DNA of 64,000 bases, taken from contig CAKKNE010000004.1 in NCBI GenBank assembly GCA_918797485.1, positions 3,286,001 through 3,350,000 of the forward strand, read 5' to 3'. The notes under the pieces are model-generated. The model did not search any database, was not told where the DNA came from, and saw nothing but the letters and a program-made list of their open reading frames with translations. The position numbers were made by a program, and so were the translations under genes. This document shows, piece after piece, positions 44,917 to 55,800 of this stretch. Within the stretch, counting starts at the first letter, position 1, and every line of letters begins with the position of its first letter. This stretch comes from Pelagomonas calceolata. Taxonomy: Eukaryota > Sar > Pelagophyceae > Pelagomonadales > Pelagomonadaceae.

Positions 44917-47737
44917 ATGTCGGAGACCGAGGAGCAGCTCAAGGCGCGCATCAGGAGGGAGGCGAAGGAGCTCAATGAAAGAGTCGCGCGCGAGGCCGCG
45001 GAGGCGAGGGAACGATTGCGTAACAAGCCCGACTCCCCGCGGCACGTCACGTTCTCGGATGAACCGCCGCCCGTCACAAAGAAGCGCCCTACCTACCACT
45101 CGGGACCGCTCGAGTCGAAGCACGGGTCTTGGACCCTCACCGACAAGGAAAAAGCCGAGTCCTCCTTCCATGAAGAGCGATTAGCAGTCAAAGAGAAGCC
45201 AAAGGAAGACAAAATAGTAGTAAAAGAGGAATATACAGGACACGCCTTCGGCGCGAAGCACGACAAGGAGCGAAGCACGGGTTTCGGCGACACGAGCAAG
45301 GAGGCCGCGATGCCCATGCACCTGAGGTTGCGAGACAATCGCAAGGGCGCCATGGTGCTCAACAAGCAGGGCGGCAAGTCTCCCTGGCGCGTGTCTTGCG
45401 AAGTGGGGGATCTCGAGGGGGAGTGGGAGTCTGAAAGGAAGTTGTGCTTTGACTCGTTGCAGCGCATCCGGAAGCGCGACGAGGACGGCAACCTCGAGCC
45501 AGGCTACGACGAGGACATCCTGCCGCACCAGTTGAAGCACGCGAATGACCGGCATAAAGTCAAGGCGACGCACGGCGTGCCCGATAGGACATTGAGAAGA
45601 TACAAGGGCGAGTGCGACGAGACGTTAGCTGGCACGAATGCCAAACGAAAAAAGTGGAAACGACTGGAAGCGGCACCGTCCGTCGATCCCATGGAGGTCG
45701 GCGACGACGCGGACCACATGCGCGCCATCGCCAAAAAAAAGAAAGATGAATTGGAAAGGGCCGCGGCGAAGATGCGCGCTCGCGTCGAGGCGTACGAAAC
45801 TGTGTGGAAATCAAATTTCGGGCGCCCCGTGACTGCGTCTGCTCGATGGCGTGGAGACCTCCGCGGAGCGTCGCGGTCGCTCGACTCGTCCGAATGGCCT
45901 CAAAACTCGTCTGATGGACACGAGTCGCGTCGATGGCGTGAAGGCGGCGCAGAACTCACGGGTCGATGTCCACGCAGGTACGAGAATCGGATGATCGACG
46001 ACGAAAGTGACCAGATCCCGAAGCCCGAAGGTATGTTGAGCTTGGAGTTGAAGCAGAAGCGCTTGCAGGCCGAGGGCAAGGACTTGTACGGTCGCGAGGC
46101 CTATGAGTTGCAATTTCTGTCGATACGGTGGATCGACAAGAAGATGATCCGCGAGCGGCAGAAGAAGCGGGAGGCCCAACTGGCGTTGAGGGAGCGGTGG
46201 AAGAACTCCGTGAAGGTCGACGAGAAGAAGGCGGAGACGTTCCTCGAGAGGGTCAAGAAGCGGCTGTTGCGACTCGTGCTCGGCGAGAAGGCCGTGTCGC
46301 GAAGCATGAAGGGCAAGGGCGACCCGGCCTTCGAGAAGCGCATGAAGGTTTTGAATTTAGCTCGCACTTGTTTCATGATCATGGATGCTGATGACAGTGG
46401 CACGTTGTCGCGGGACGAGATCCTCACAGCGGTCAAGGAGGACAAACGGGTCCTAGGCTTCCTCCGGGAGTGCAAGGAGGAGGTTTTACGTGATTTGATG
46501 GTGCCAGAGAAACTAGAAGAAAACTTGGAGAAGATGGACACGGACAAGTCGGGAGCTGTGTGGAAATCAACCAGTGCGTCGGGTGCACCCGACAATTCTT
46601 CACTAAGTCATTTCTCGGCGATGACGCGGCCGTGCTGGCTCGGTCGAGCGGTGAGGAACGAGCATCACCACGCCATCGAGCAGGCTTCGCGTCGATGGCG
46701 TGGAGGACGACGCGATGATTCAGCACGAACGCGCCGTAAAATTTTGATTTCCACACAGGTCCGGAGAAATTGATATGGAGGAGTGGATCAATGCGGTGAC
46801 TTTATCGTTGAATGCGGAGATGGAGAAGGAGAAGGAATTGAGGGAGAAGGCGGCGGCGGCGCTGGCCGAGGTCCTTGAGGGCGAGGACCTGGACGCGATC
46901 GAGGCGGCTTTACAGGAGGCGGTGGCAAAGGGCGTGGCCGAGGAGGTTTTGGCGAAGGCCCGGGCGACGCACAAGAAGCTCGAGAGGAAGCAGAGGGGCA
47001 GCCGATTCAGCCGGGGCAGCCGCGCCAGCCGCGCGAGCCGGGGCAGCCGCGACAGCCTACCGGACGAGGAGCGCTCCGTCAAATCAGACGTACTGAGCGT
47101 GCACGCCGACGACGCGGCCGCTCCGGCGCCGGCGCCGGCGGCGCCGGCGCCGATCGAGGACGAGGCGGCCCCGCCCTCGTCGGCGGCCGGTCGCATGGAA
47201 CAAGCTTCTGAGAGGCCGAAGACGTCGCGCGGGCCCTCGACGCCTCGAAAGAAGAATCGCGGGTGGCTTGGTTTCGGCAAGAAGGAGACGCCCGTGTCGC
47301 CGCCGAGCGCCGCCGTCTCGCCGGAGAAGGCGGGTCCCGAGGCGCCGGCGACACCCGGCGGGCCCGCCGAGGCGCCGGCCGAGGCGCCGGCCGAGGCGGA
47401 TCGCCTCGCGCGAGCGGCCGCGGAGCGATTGGCGGCAGAGCAGGCCCGCGAGGCCAAAGAGAAAGAATACGCCGAGGCCGAGGCCGCGCGCGTCGCCGCG
47501 GAGGAGCGACGCGCCGCGGACGAGGCGCTGGCCGCGAAGGTCGCGGCCGAGGAGAAGGCCAAGGATGATGAGGTCGCCGCGCGGGCCAACAAGCCCCAGA
47601 TCGACGCCATCCTGGCCGACCGCGACACGTCGAAGCAGCAGAAGATCCTGGCGATCAACCGCCTCAAAGACCTCCCGGCGACCGTGAAACAAAGAGCGAT
47701 GCAGGCGGCGCAGACGGGCAAGGACTTCACGATCTAG
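44917..47737 (+). CDS. EF-hand protein with two introner-type introns (three exons)
   Basis: Exons 44917-45791, 45978-46547 and 46759-47737 join to 808 codons including the stop. The N-terminal part is charged and helical (EEQLKARIRREAKELNERVA). EF-hand loop 1 is DADDSGTLSRDE (about 427-438). Loop 2 reads DTDKSGEIDMEE (478-489) only after splicing across the exon 2/3 junction, which joins AA to GTCCGGAG; this is strong evidence for the intron. Reading through instead ends the frame at 46773 with a broken EF loop. The C-terminal part is an Ala/Glu-rich coiled coil with an RGSR-type Ser/Arg run near residue 575. Calcium sensing is expected; the partner is unknown. The gene converges with the cupin gene, with a repeat in the 85-bp gap. 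Confidence 0.85.
45800..45977 (+). mobile_element. Introner element 1 (intron 45792-45977)
   Basis: The 178-bp element begins CTGTGTGGAAATCAA and ends GATGTCCACGCAG. It is flanked by 8-bp duplications GTACGAAA (45792-45799) and GTACGAGA (45978-45985). The left duplication supplies the GT donor and the element's right end supplies the CAG acceptor. The 186-bp intron is a multiple of three without stops, so retention would stay in frame. Terminal repeats are more diverged than in element 2, so it is probably older. Confidence 0.82.
46556..46758 (+). mobile_element. Introner element 2 (intron 46548-46758)
   Basis: The 203-bp element has perfect 15-bp terminal inverted repeats, CTGTGTGGAAATCAA and TTGATTTCCACACAG (the latter overlapping the acceptor). 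8-bp duplications GTCGGGAG (46548-46555) and GTCCGGAG (46759-46766) flank it. The left duplication provides the GT donor. The 211-bp intron changes frame unless removed. Both elements share a GCGTCGATGGCGTG internal segment. Confidence 0.9.
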
Positions 47738-47760
47738 CACTAAGACTCAAGAAAGATTAA

Positions 47761-47817
47761 CACTCGGGGCGACGGCGTATTGGGGCCGGGGGTGGGACGG
47801 GCGTTGCAAAGCAAGAC
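47761..47817 (-). repeat. Convergent-gap repeat, copy C (inverted, short)
   Basis: Read on the minus strand it starts CTTGCTTTGC and ends GCCGTCGCCCCGAGTG, matching the two ends of copy A (19452-19567) with the middle shortened. It lies between the convergent stops of the EF-hand and cupin genes. Confidence 0.65.
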
Positions 47818-47822
47818 TACTA

Positions 47823-49520
47823 CTACACATTCTTAGGGGGGCTCATCGCCTTTTCAATGGCTGCGTCGACGACCTCATCCACTTCATCTTTTTGACCGCG
47901 CACCTCGTGCAGCGACCCCCACGAGCCGCGGAGGTGGTCGTCGGACGTCCGCCGCGGCGACGGCGCCTTCTCACCCTCAGCGCGACGCCAGTGCTTGCTA
48001 TTCAGCAACCCCGCGCGCTCATCAAAACGCGAATGGGGGTCCTCTTCCACCACAACGGGGACCTCCGTCGGCCGTCGCTCCTCGATTAAACCTTCGGCCT
48101 TCATCTCTTCAATAATCTGGTCGTCGATAGAAAAGTATTGTATACCTTTCGGCGGCACCCAGGTCCCCTCGAACAACCTTAGTTTTGGTGGTTTCTCATT
48201 TGGTGAAGCGAGTCGTAACTCGTCACCACAAAGAATTCTATCGGACGTATACGGTTCTTCCACCCCACACCACAATATTAATAATGACGCACCGTCACTA
48301 CCTGATTTAATTTGATGTACTGAACCGACATCACAATGCACGTACTCCCCGAGCTCTATCGTCGACTCCTTCCAGACGGCCTTTTCGGGTATATCGCCGC
48401 ACCTCGTGGGAGTTCGATTCCGCTTCTTTTCTGTTATCTCAGACAAATCTAGCAGAGGTACTTTTGGTTCTTCATCCTTGCCCAAGGTAGGTACCGTGCC
48501 ACAAAGCCTCAATTCATGCAAGGACCCGCTCAGGACATAGCATAACTCGAGCGACACGTGGCCATGTAATCTAGTTTCATAACCAGGTGGCAAGATGATA
48601 CATTGGACCTGCATGTCGTACCCATTACTTTTACCAGTACTTTCGAACTCGTCCAGAGAATCACTCTGATTGTCCCGTCTGAAGCGCTTCTGCAATTCAT
48701 CCAGAAATGACAAGGGAAAGCCCTGCGGATCACTCACTAAAACACCGGACTTGACACAGATGTCATTGACCAATTCCGCAAGATCGGGCCAGACCAGCGC
48801 ATCCTCCTCTCTGTGAATTGGATAGGGCTTCCCATGAATAATATCCGGTAATTTCCTCAACGTCTGAGGGGCTGCTAAAGAATGGAACTGCAATGTACCT
48901 CTAGACCACGGGGCCTTGTCCCTTTTAGCTCGCGCCTTATCGGCTAACCGCATCGCCGCTTTCTTCGCTAAAATAGTCTGGGCGAGCGGGTTGATCTTGG
49001 CACCTTGCAATAAGCGAGGCAACGGCTTCTTCTTCTTTTTACGTGCTTCCCTGAATGCATGTTTGAGGTGCTTGGGGATTTCTGGTTGTAAGCCTTCTTT
49101 CAACCAGTCCGGGAGCTCCTCTTCGTCCGCATCGATACCTAACTCCGAAGCGCGGTCCTCGCACGTGTAGGGCTTCCTTAATTTTTTTACTGGTATGTTT
49201 CGTATTATATCATCAAGTAAGTCGCCCGGTTGCTGTTCCTGGCTCGAGAAGAGGCCGTCGCGCAGGCCCTCCTCGAGGAATTGCGCTAGTTCGTTCTCCG
49301 TGTTGTCCTCCTTGTGTGGATGTCTTTCTAGCTCACTCCCTGGAGACAAACTTCGCTGGCCGATTGTATGAGCGAGCGTCCGCCCTCTGTCAGGTGACCG
49401 TCCTAAAGTTCTCAGTAGATCTTGGTCCGTGGACTGTGATTGTAATTGTTGCCTTAGAGTCTCGTTCTCTGCCTTGAGGCGCGCGTTCTCGGCCTGGAGG
49501 GCCTCCAGCTGGGAGCTCAT
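47823..49520 (-). CDS. Cupin-domain protein with N-terminal leucine-zipper coiled coil
   Basis: The protein has 565 residues from MSSQLEALQAENARLKAENE at 49520, a leucine-zipper-like coil to about residue 35. A charged region with EELPDWLKEGLQPEIPKHLK follows. A cupin barrel lies at about 300-435: IILPPGYETRLHGHVSLELC (His-x-His then Glu at the metal position), YVLSGSLHELRL, then GEYVHCDVGSVHQIKSGSDG with a second His and ILWCGVEEPY. The HxH...E...H ligand set looks complete, so a metal-dependent small-molecule role is possible, but the substrate is unknown. The C-terminal region carries GTWVPPKGIQYFSIDD and a charged tail. The gene is visibly less GC-rich than most neighbours. Function unknown beyond the fold. 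Confidence 0.7.
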   Translation of the reverse strand: MSSQLEALQAENARLKAENETLRQQLQSQSTDQDLLRTLGRSPDRGRTLAHTIGQRSLSPGSELERHPHKEDNTENELAQFLEEGLRDGLFSSQEQQPGDLLDDIIRNIPVKKLRKPYTCEDRASELGIDADEEELPDWLKEGLQPEIPKHLKHAFREARKKKKKPLPRLLQGAKINPLAQTILAKKAAMRLADKARAKRDKAPWSRGTLQFHSLAAPQTLRKLPDIIHGKPYPIHREEDALVWPDLAELVNDICVKSGVLVSDPQGFPLSFLDELQKRFRRDNQSDSLDEFESTGKSNGYDMQVQCIILPPGYETRLHGHVSLELCYVLSGSLHELRLCGTVPTLGKDEEPKVPLLDLSEITEKKRNRTPTRCGDIPEKAVWKESTIELGEYVHCDVGSVHQIKSGSDGASLLILWCGVEEPYTSDRILCGDELRLASPNEKPPKLRLFEGTWVPPKGIQYFSIDDQIIEEMKAEGLIEERRPTEVPVVVEEDPHSRFDERAGLLNSKHWRRAEGEKAPSPRRTSDDHLRGSWGSLHEVRGQKDEVDEVVDAAIEKAMSPPKNV

Positions 49521-49985
49521 GTGGTGTTTTTGGCGCGGCGGCGTGCCCAATCGCTGCCGCACGCCCTTTGTGTGTAACGAAGGAATCGAAATGAGGGAGA
49601 GAGGCAGCCGCTTGCCCACGACTGCCGGCGCTCACAGGCTTTGCGCCGCGCCCGGCAGGCTGCCCACCACCATGTGAAATTGCGGCCGCCATCGCTGCGG
49701 GAGGTCCTCGGAGCGCCGCGGAGCATTGCGACGAGTCGCGCGCGCCCGCGAGCCGTCGGAAATTGCGCGCTCCGGAGCCCCCGTTGGCGGCGCTGTGGCG
49801 CTGTGGCCCGCGAAGCTTGTCGTGTAAACACGCCGTCGCCGCTGCCCCCGGCGCCGAGGCTGCCCCAGACGCAAGAATCGACCAAGGCACCCCACCACAG
49901 CACGCCAACAGCGCCGCGGCGGGAGCACGTTACCAATATCCAAGCGCAAAGCGCCTAGCGCCAAAGCGCCCCACCGAACGCCAGG
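49521..49985. other. Divergent intergenic region
   Basis: Between the cupin and RRM-like genes. No palindromic repeat or RNA gene is seen. Reverse frames here begin only at non-ATG codons. Confidence 0.5.
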
Positions 49986-51467
49986 ATGCCGGGACCAACA
50001 AAAGCCTGGGACAACTCGTTTGCGTACGGTGCGGGCCGCGACCCGAAACCGTACAAGAGCGTCCACGTCGGCACGGGCGGCGAGAACGCCAAGTCCGACG
50101 CGTGGTTGCAAAAGTCGATGTCTAATCTAGAGAAGACAGGTGGGAGTGCGTACAGAAACAACATGTCCGAGAAGGACCGCGAGAAGCTGCTGTCGAGGAT
50201 GGCCGCCGCTGGCAGGGAGTACAACCGGGGCCACATCACGGAGGCGGCCTATGGCAGGTACGTTACTCAGCTCTTGAAGGGTAATAAACGACAACAATTG
50301 AAAGACATTCACAACTCGAGGAGGCCCTCCAGTTCGCCGTCGTTAGGTCGCCGAGCGCCCGTCGCCGAGGGCCGCATGGAGCGGCCCCAGCTCGCTGATT
50401 CTCTACCGAGAAGAACGATCCGAGGCCTGGACACGTCCTATGAACAAAAAGTGCGGGCTCGCTCGGCTCGGCAGCGGACCCGAGCCCTAGCCTGGATGGA
50501 GAAGGTCGCGAAAGATGATCAAGATGTAGATGATGAGCTGGATGATGCGCTGCCGCTCCGAGAAGGCGCCGAGGATCGATCCGAGCGCGAGGTTACTGTG
50601 AGTAAGGCGCCGCGTAGTACGACGTCTGCGGCTCTGAAGGAGGCTCTCGAAGGGCAGTTCGGTCGGGTGAATCGCGTCGATCCCAACGGACGGGGGCAGT
50701 TCCTAGTACGCTTCAAGTCAGCAGGTGATGCGCGACGGTGCGCGAAGGCTGGGAGGTGCTTGCTCAAGACGCGCGTGTTGGCGATCATCCCGCGGGACGG
50801 CGATGTCCAGGGCGTGAAGAAGATCTGTAGCAAGTTCGGACGCGTTTTGAGTTGCTTGGAAGTGATCGACAACGGCAATAGGGGAGCCGTGGTCACGTTC
50901 GAAACAGCAGGTGCAGCTTCAAGGGCCGTGGGCGAGCACCCGATCACGGCGCCGAACGAACTTGATATAAGTGGCATCCCCGCCGGCTCAACCGCGGAGC
51001 ACGTGTCCTCGGCTCTAGGCGGCAAGCGAGACGTAGTACGTTGCTCGTTAGATCCGGACGACCGCTCCAAGGCCATTGCGGTGATTGTGAACCCGACGAT
51101 CGCGTCGCGACTTGTGGGGAAGAAGCTCGAGATTGGCACCGTGTCCCGAGGCGGTTCGGCTTCTGCGCTAGAAAGAGCCCAGTTCCAAGCCAGCAACGGA
51201 AGAAATAGGGGCCCCTGGGGCTCGTGCCTCGTGTCGAAACCCTACGCGGACAACGCGAACCACAGCTATGGGTGGGACCGAGGGCCCACCAAGTGGGACG
51301 AGTTCAAAAAAAGAGCTGCTGGTACTTATGATAGCAAGGCCGGCCAGAAGCTGCCGGGCAAGGCCCGGGCCTACACGACGACGAAGCACTACCTGTCTGC
51401 TGCGCTGCGCAAGACGACCCTGGAAATCGGCTCGCACGACGTCGAGCTGATCGTGTCTTCGAACTAA
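49986..51467 (+). CDS. Protein with RRM-like domains
   Basis: The protein has 493 residues. The N-terminus starts MPGPTKAWDNSFAYGAGRDP and contains a charged helical part (SEKDREKLLSRMAAAGREYN). From about residue 205 there are two or three RRM-like beta-alpha-beta units: ALKEALEGQFGRVNRVDPNG with GQFLVRFKSAGDARRCAKAG; GVKKICSKFGRVLSCLEVID with GAVVTFETAGAASRAVGE; and ELDISGIPAGSTAEHVSSAL. The pattern matches RNA recognition motifs, although RNP1 aromatic residues are poorly conserved, so RNA binding is uncertain. The C-terminus includes YADNANHSYGWDRGPTKWDE. I do not recognise the orthologue. Its stop is 20 bp from that of RRP45. Confidence 0.62.
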   Translation: MPGPTKAWDNSFAYGAGRDPKPYKSVHVGTGGENAKSDAWLQKSMSNLEKTGGSAYRNNMSEKDREKLLSRMAAAGREYNRGHITEAAYGRYVTQLLKGNKRQQLKDIHNSRRPSSSPSLGRRAPVAEGRMERPQLADSLPRRTIRGLDTSYEQKVRARSARQRTRALAWMEKVAKDDQDVDDELDDALPLREGAEDRSEREVTVSKAPRSTTSAALKEALEGQFGRVNRVDPNGRGQFLVRFKSAGDARRCAKAGRCLLKTRVLAIIPRDGDVQGVKKICSKFGRVLSCLEVIDNGNRGAVVTFETAGAASRAVGEHPITAPNELDISGIPAGSTAEHVSSALGGKRDVVRCSLDPDDRSKAIAVIVNPTIASRLVGKKLEIGTVSRGGSASALERAQFQASNGRNRGPWGSCLVSKPYADNANHSYGWDRGPTKWDEFKKRAAGTYDSKAGQKLPGKARAYTTTKHYLSAALRKTTLEIGSHDVELIVSSN

Positions 51468-51487
51468 GCCTCCCCCCTCCGAGTAAT

Positions 51488-52324
51488 TCACATGGAATTC
51501 CTTACGAGATTGATTCGCTGTTGTCTCCACACTTCATCGGCTTCCTGCAAATTCGTGGATAGATAGGCGTGGAGCTGCGTCGCGCGCGTCTTGGCCAGCG
51601 CCAGACAGGTCGCGAGGGCCTCCGGATCTAAGCCAGAACCGCTTGACTGAGAAAAGCACAGCTCGCCGTGGGCGTCCAGACCCGCTATATATAAAGCGGC
51701 GGCGGCCGCCTCCTCATTACAATCGGGATCCACACAAGCCGTCCGACACGAAGGACCAATCACAACAGGCACGGCGACCGGTAGCCGCGTCAGCGGCAGG
51801 GGCAGGGGCACGACACTATCAACGTCCGCGAGTTGCACAGAGTCGCCCGTCCCCGTCGCGACGCGGCACCGCACGTGTTTCAGACACGCCGCCGCGCCGA
51901 GCGTCATCGCTTCCAACGCGTTGCCCCGGTCTATTAACAGGGACACGTTCAGCGCCACCTGCCAGCACGCCTCGCCGCCCACGACGCAGAGCGCTTCCAC
52001 GTCCAACGCGCCGCCGTCTCTATAGCAGCGTTCCAGAAACCGTCTAGCTTCGTGGATGATGGTCGGGTCGTCCTCATCGTCGTCATCTCTAGAACGCGGC
52101 GCGCCGTCGACCTTGACTCTCAAACTGCCCTCGTTCGGCCGCCACGCGTCCGGCGCGCCGAGGGCGCAGGACGCCCGCGCTATAACCCGCGTGCCTCCCA
52201 GAGAGACCTCGGCCGTCGCCGCGTCGTCGCCCCTTTCTAGTTGTACGTCGAGTTCGCGGCCGTCGTGGCCGGCGCGGCCGTCTCTTCTAATCCCTTGCGG
52301 GGTTATGACGAAGGCGGCTGGCAT
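51488..52324 (-). CDS. RRP45: Exosome core subunit RRP45 (EXOSC9-like), RNase PH fold
   Basis: The protein has 278 residues, all RNase PH domain. It opens GIRRDGRAGHDGRELDVQLE, continues with VSLGGTRVIARASCALGAPD and WRPNEGSLRV, then LERCYRDGGALDVEALCVVG and GEACWQVALNVSLL, which closely follow EXOSC9 (MERC...SLCVVAGEKVWQ). The late HGELCFSQSSGSG corresponds to the EXOSC9 REICTIQSSGG segment. RRP45 pairs with RRP41 in the catalytically inert eukaryotic exosome ring that threads RNA to RRP44 and RRP6. The long acidic C-terminal tail of animal and plant RRP45 is absent. An acidic insert (DDDDEDDPT) interrupts the first beta sheet. It shares a 563-bp divergent promoter with the CH-CAP gene. Confidence 0.85.
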   Translation of the reverse strand: MPAAFVITPQGIRRDGRAGHDGRELDVQLERGDDAATAEVSLGGTRVIARASCALGAPDAWRPNEGSLRVKVDGAPRSRDDDDEDDPTIIHEARRFLERCYRDGGALDVEALCVVGGEACWQVALNVSLLIDRGNALEAMTLGAAACLKHVRCRVATGTGDSVQLADVDSVVPLPLPLTRLPVAVPVVIGPSCRTACVDPDCNEEAAAAALYIAGLDAHGELCFSQSSGSGLDPEALATCLALAKTRATQLHAYLSTNLQEADEVWRQQRINLVRNSM

Positions 52325-52887
52325 GTTGCTATTTTGTGCTGTGCGCTCGGCTGCTGCTTGTGCAGGGACCTGATTCGTGCACGGCGCAGCGTGAAATCAG
52401 CTGGGCGCTGTCTACGGTCGATGCAGGTATGAAAACTGACCACAAGCGTGCAACTGGCCGTGGTACGCGAGTAAAATCAGGCTGTGCAGCTCGACGCTGC
52501 TTGGCATGCTAGTGTGTTACAGGACGCTAGCCCTGCCGATTTCAAAGCGCCGCGCACAACTAAGCCTCTGCGGCGGCGTTGGAGCTGAGGAGACCCTCGC
52601 TGGAGCGCTTATCCAGTCGTGTTGTACCTCGCCGCGCGAGATCCGGCATCCGCTGGGGCGCGCATCAAAACCGCAGCCCTAACAGCGGCGAAGAGTCGGG
52701 CCTATCGCGCAGCGCACGCTCGAAACGTGGATATCCACGCGGCCGTGCGAGCTGCGACGGCACCAGCATCAATAGCGACGGCGCGACGTTTCATCCGTAG
52801 CGCTCATCCGCGACTGACGATCCGCCGCTGCTCATCCGTAGCGCTCATAGCGCGAGGGCGACAAAGGGCGGCTGACAAAGACGCAAG
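52325..52887. other. Divergent intergenic region
   Basis: It contains a palindromic repeat copy (52508-52531). A direct duplication of CATCCGTAGCGCTCAT occurs near 52793 and 52836. No gene seen. Confidence 0.55.
52508..52531 (+). repeat. Dispersed promoter-side palindrome, copy 7
   Basis: GCTAGTGT, GTTACAGG, ACGCTAGC: a full 24-bp copy, 184 bp before the RRP45 ATG. Confidence 0.8.
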
Positions 52888-55800
52888 ATGGCGCCCGAGC
52901 CCGTCTGGCAGCAATTACAAAAAAAAACTTTCACAAGATACATCAACGGCAAGCTCGCGTCGAAAGGACTCCAAATCAATGATCTGTATGAGGACGTGAA
53001 GGACGGCAAAATTTTGTACCATTTCCTCGAAGCCCTGACAGGAGCATCATTAAAGAAGTACGGCCGCTTGAACAACGGCCGCATGAAGATCCAGCGGGTC
53101 GCGAACATGAACGTTGTATTTGCTTTCTTGCCGGACGCGGATGTCAAAATATCAAACATTGGCGTGCTAGATATTGTGGACGGGAAACCGAAGAGCGTTC
53201 TAGGATTGGTTTGGAGTATTATCGCCTTTTATCTGGTGCGAGATATCGGTGGCGGCGGGGAGCGCGACGTCGCCGCGGTCAAAAGGAGAGTCCTGAGGTG
53301 GGCTAGGAGACGGTGCGGTCGACGAGCTCCCATCAGTGATCTGACGAAGTCGTTCAAAGACGGGAAGGCCTTCCTAGCGATCTTGAACGATGTGGATGCG
53401 TCAGGATCGCCCTACGAGCCTTCACAAAATCCGGTCGAGAATTTCGAACGCGCTTTTTCAGATGCGGAGCAGAAATATGGCCTGCCGAGGATGCTGGACA
53501 CGTCGGAAGACTGCTGGCGCGACGAGATAAGCATGCTTACTTACTTAGCGTCGATGATGGAAACTTTGCCAGAACGCGTCGAGCAGCCCGACACTGGTAC
53601 TTCTACAGACGCGTGGCTCGACGCTCGGTCAGATGAGATTGGGGAACGGTTGGCGACCTTATGTGCGTGTGCGTCCACACCCTCTGATAATGCGGGCAGA
53701 AGCGCAGCGACGGCCATTTTGAAAGCAGCAGCATCACGCGCGGGTTTGACGGAGACGGCCCTCGGCTCGAGTCGCGTCTTCTCATCTACCATAGACGCGA
53801 CGAAGCCGACTTTGTTATATCACGCCTCGACACACGTCGAAAAGCCTCATAATGCCGCGTGGCGCGACGTCGTCGATGCTGCGCCCTTTTCCGATATTGT
53901 CAAGGACGGCCGCGTCACTGCTGCCGGTAGTAGAGCCAAGGGCTCTTGCCTAGCTCCATTTTTAGCGTGCGAAGCTTGTCAAGAGAGGTCGCTGAACGTC
54001 ATTGTCGTCATCGGCTCTGGTGACGATGAAAAGAGCGCGGTCGACGTGCGAGCATTAAAGGTGGAGGCCGATTATGCGCTTGTTAGTGATTCGTCGTTGA
54101 CATGCGCGCCGCCTGGTATGGCTACTCTTGTCTTCGGGTGCCGCGGCGACGCGCGTCTATGTGTCAAGAAGGACGATGGCGATGAGCTGGCGTCGTCGAT
54201 CGCGTGTGTGGATGTGAGTGGCCTCCCGTCGTTGACGGGTGTGGCGCAGCGGTCGCCGCACGGCGTCGACGCTACGAAGTCATCCTTCGTCGTCGAGCAG
54301 CTCGCTACGTCACAAGATGGCGCTACGGCTTCAATACGAGTGCTGACGCCGCCGGCGTATGACGGCGACGTTAACCTGTCCAGTCTGGGCACTGTCACGG
54401 GCTCATTAAAGCCGGGCTACCTCACCGAACCGAACCAATCTTTTGCTGACGCCGTCGAGCGCGCCCAGTGCAAGGCGTACGGTGCGGAGGAGCACGCTCG
54501 TGTATTGTCCGCTTCTTATTCACCAATCGCCTGCGCTCTATCAGAAACGTTATCAGACTGCGCCGTCTTCCAGAGTGGCCGGGCGCCGGCCTACGTCGAT
54601 CGCAGTGGACGGCCGGGCGAGAGCGTGGCCGTGAATGACGTCATCGGCGAGGCCAAGGTTTTGGCAAGACTCATGCGGTGCGCTTCCTCGGACCTCGCGC
54701 CGCCGGCGCCTTCACCAAGGCCGTTCGCGAAAGTTATCGACGAGCCGAAGACGCCGACGAGCCCGCACTTCGACGGGAGGCAGATCGGGTCACCGAGGCA
54801 GCGCCGGAAGCTTCCCGCTGGTAGGGTCTGGCCGCCGCCGTCGCCGTCGTCGACGCGACCATCCGCGCCTCCGAGGAGCCCCTCGTCGGCGGCGAAGCCC
54901 AAGCCGGCCGACGACGCGCCCATTGAGCCGACTTATCAAACTTACAAGGGGCCGCCTTCACCAAATCTCCAGGCCGTCGCCGCGCGCCTGGAAAAGTCCG
55001 ACTCGGAGCGCGGCGACACGCCGCCGCCGCCCTCGCGCGGCCACGGGCCGGCGTCGCCGCCCGCGTCGCCGGGGCCGTCCGCGCCGCCGTCGCCGTCGCC
55101 ACCCAAGGCGCCGCGCCCGGCGCTGTCGGCGCCGGCCGCGCCGCTCGCGGCGCCGGCCGCGGAGGCGCCGGCGCCCGCGCCGGCGCCCGCGCCGCCCGTG
55201 GCGCACCGCGGTGCCTTCGCCGGCTGGTTCGCGCCGCGGCCCGCGGCGTCGCCGCCGCGGCCGCGCGCGGACTCGCCCGCGTCGCTCGACGACGTCCCGT
55301 CGGCCGAGCCCACGCCCAGGGCCGCGGCGCCCGCGTTCTTCGCGGCGGCGCCGGCGGTCGAGCCTGCGGCCGAGCCTCCCTCGGAGCCGACGCCCGAGCC
55401 GGCGCCGGCGCCGACCGCGCCCGCCGCGCCGTCGCCCGGCCTCGACGCGCCGACGCGCGCGACGGCCGAGCGCCCGGAGGCGCCGGCGCCGGCCCCCGTC
55501 GACGACGCGCCGGCGCCGGAGCCGAGCGCCGACGCGATGGCGGCCTTCCTGGCCGCGGCGGCGCCGGCCGTGCCGCCGCCGCGCGCGAGCCGCACGACCA
55601 AGGTCCTCTTCACGCCCGCGGTACCAGACAAAGAGGACGCCGCGCCCGAGGAGTCCCACCCCCCGGCCCAGGCGCCGCCCGCGCCGCCCGCGCGCACGCC
55701 GCTCGCCGAGATCGTCGGCCGCGACTCGCACGACTCGGCGCCGGGCGACCCGGGCCTTCCCATGAAGATGGTGTCGCGCGAGTCGACGCCGCGCGCGGCG

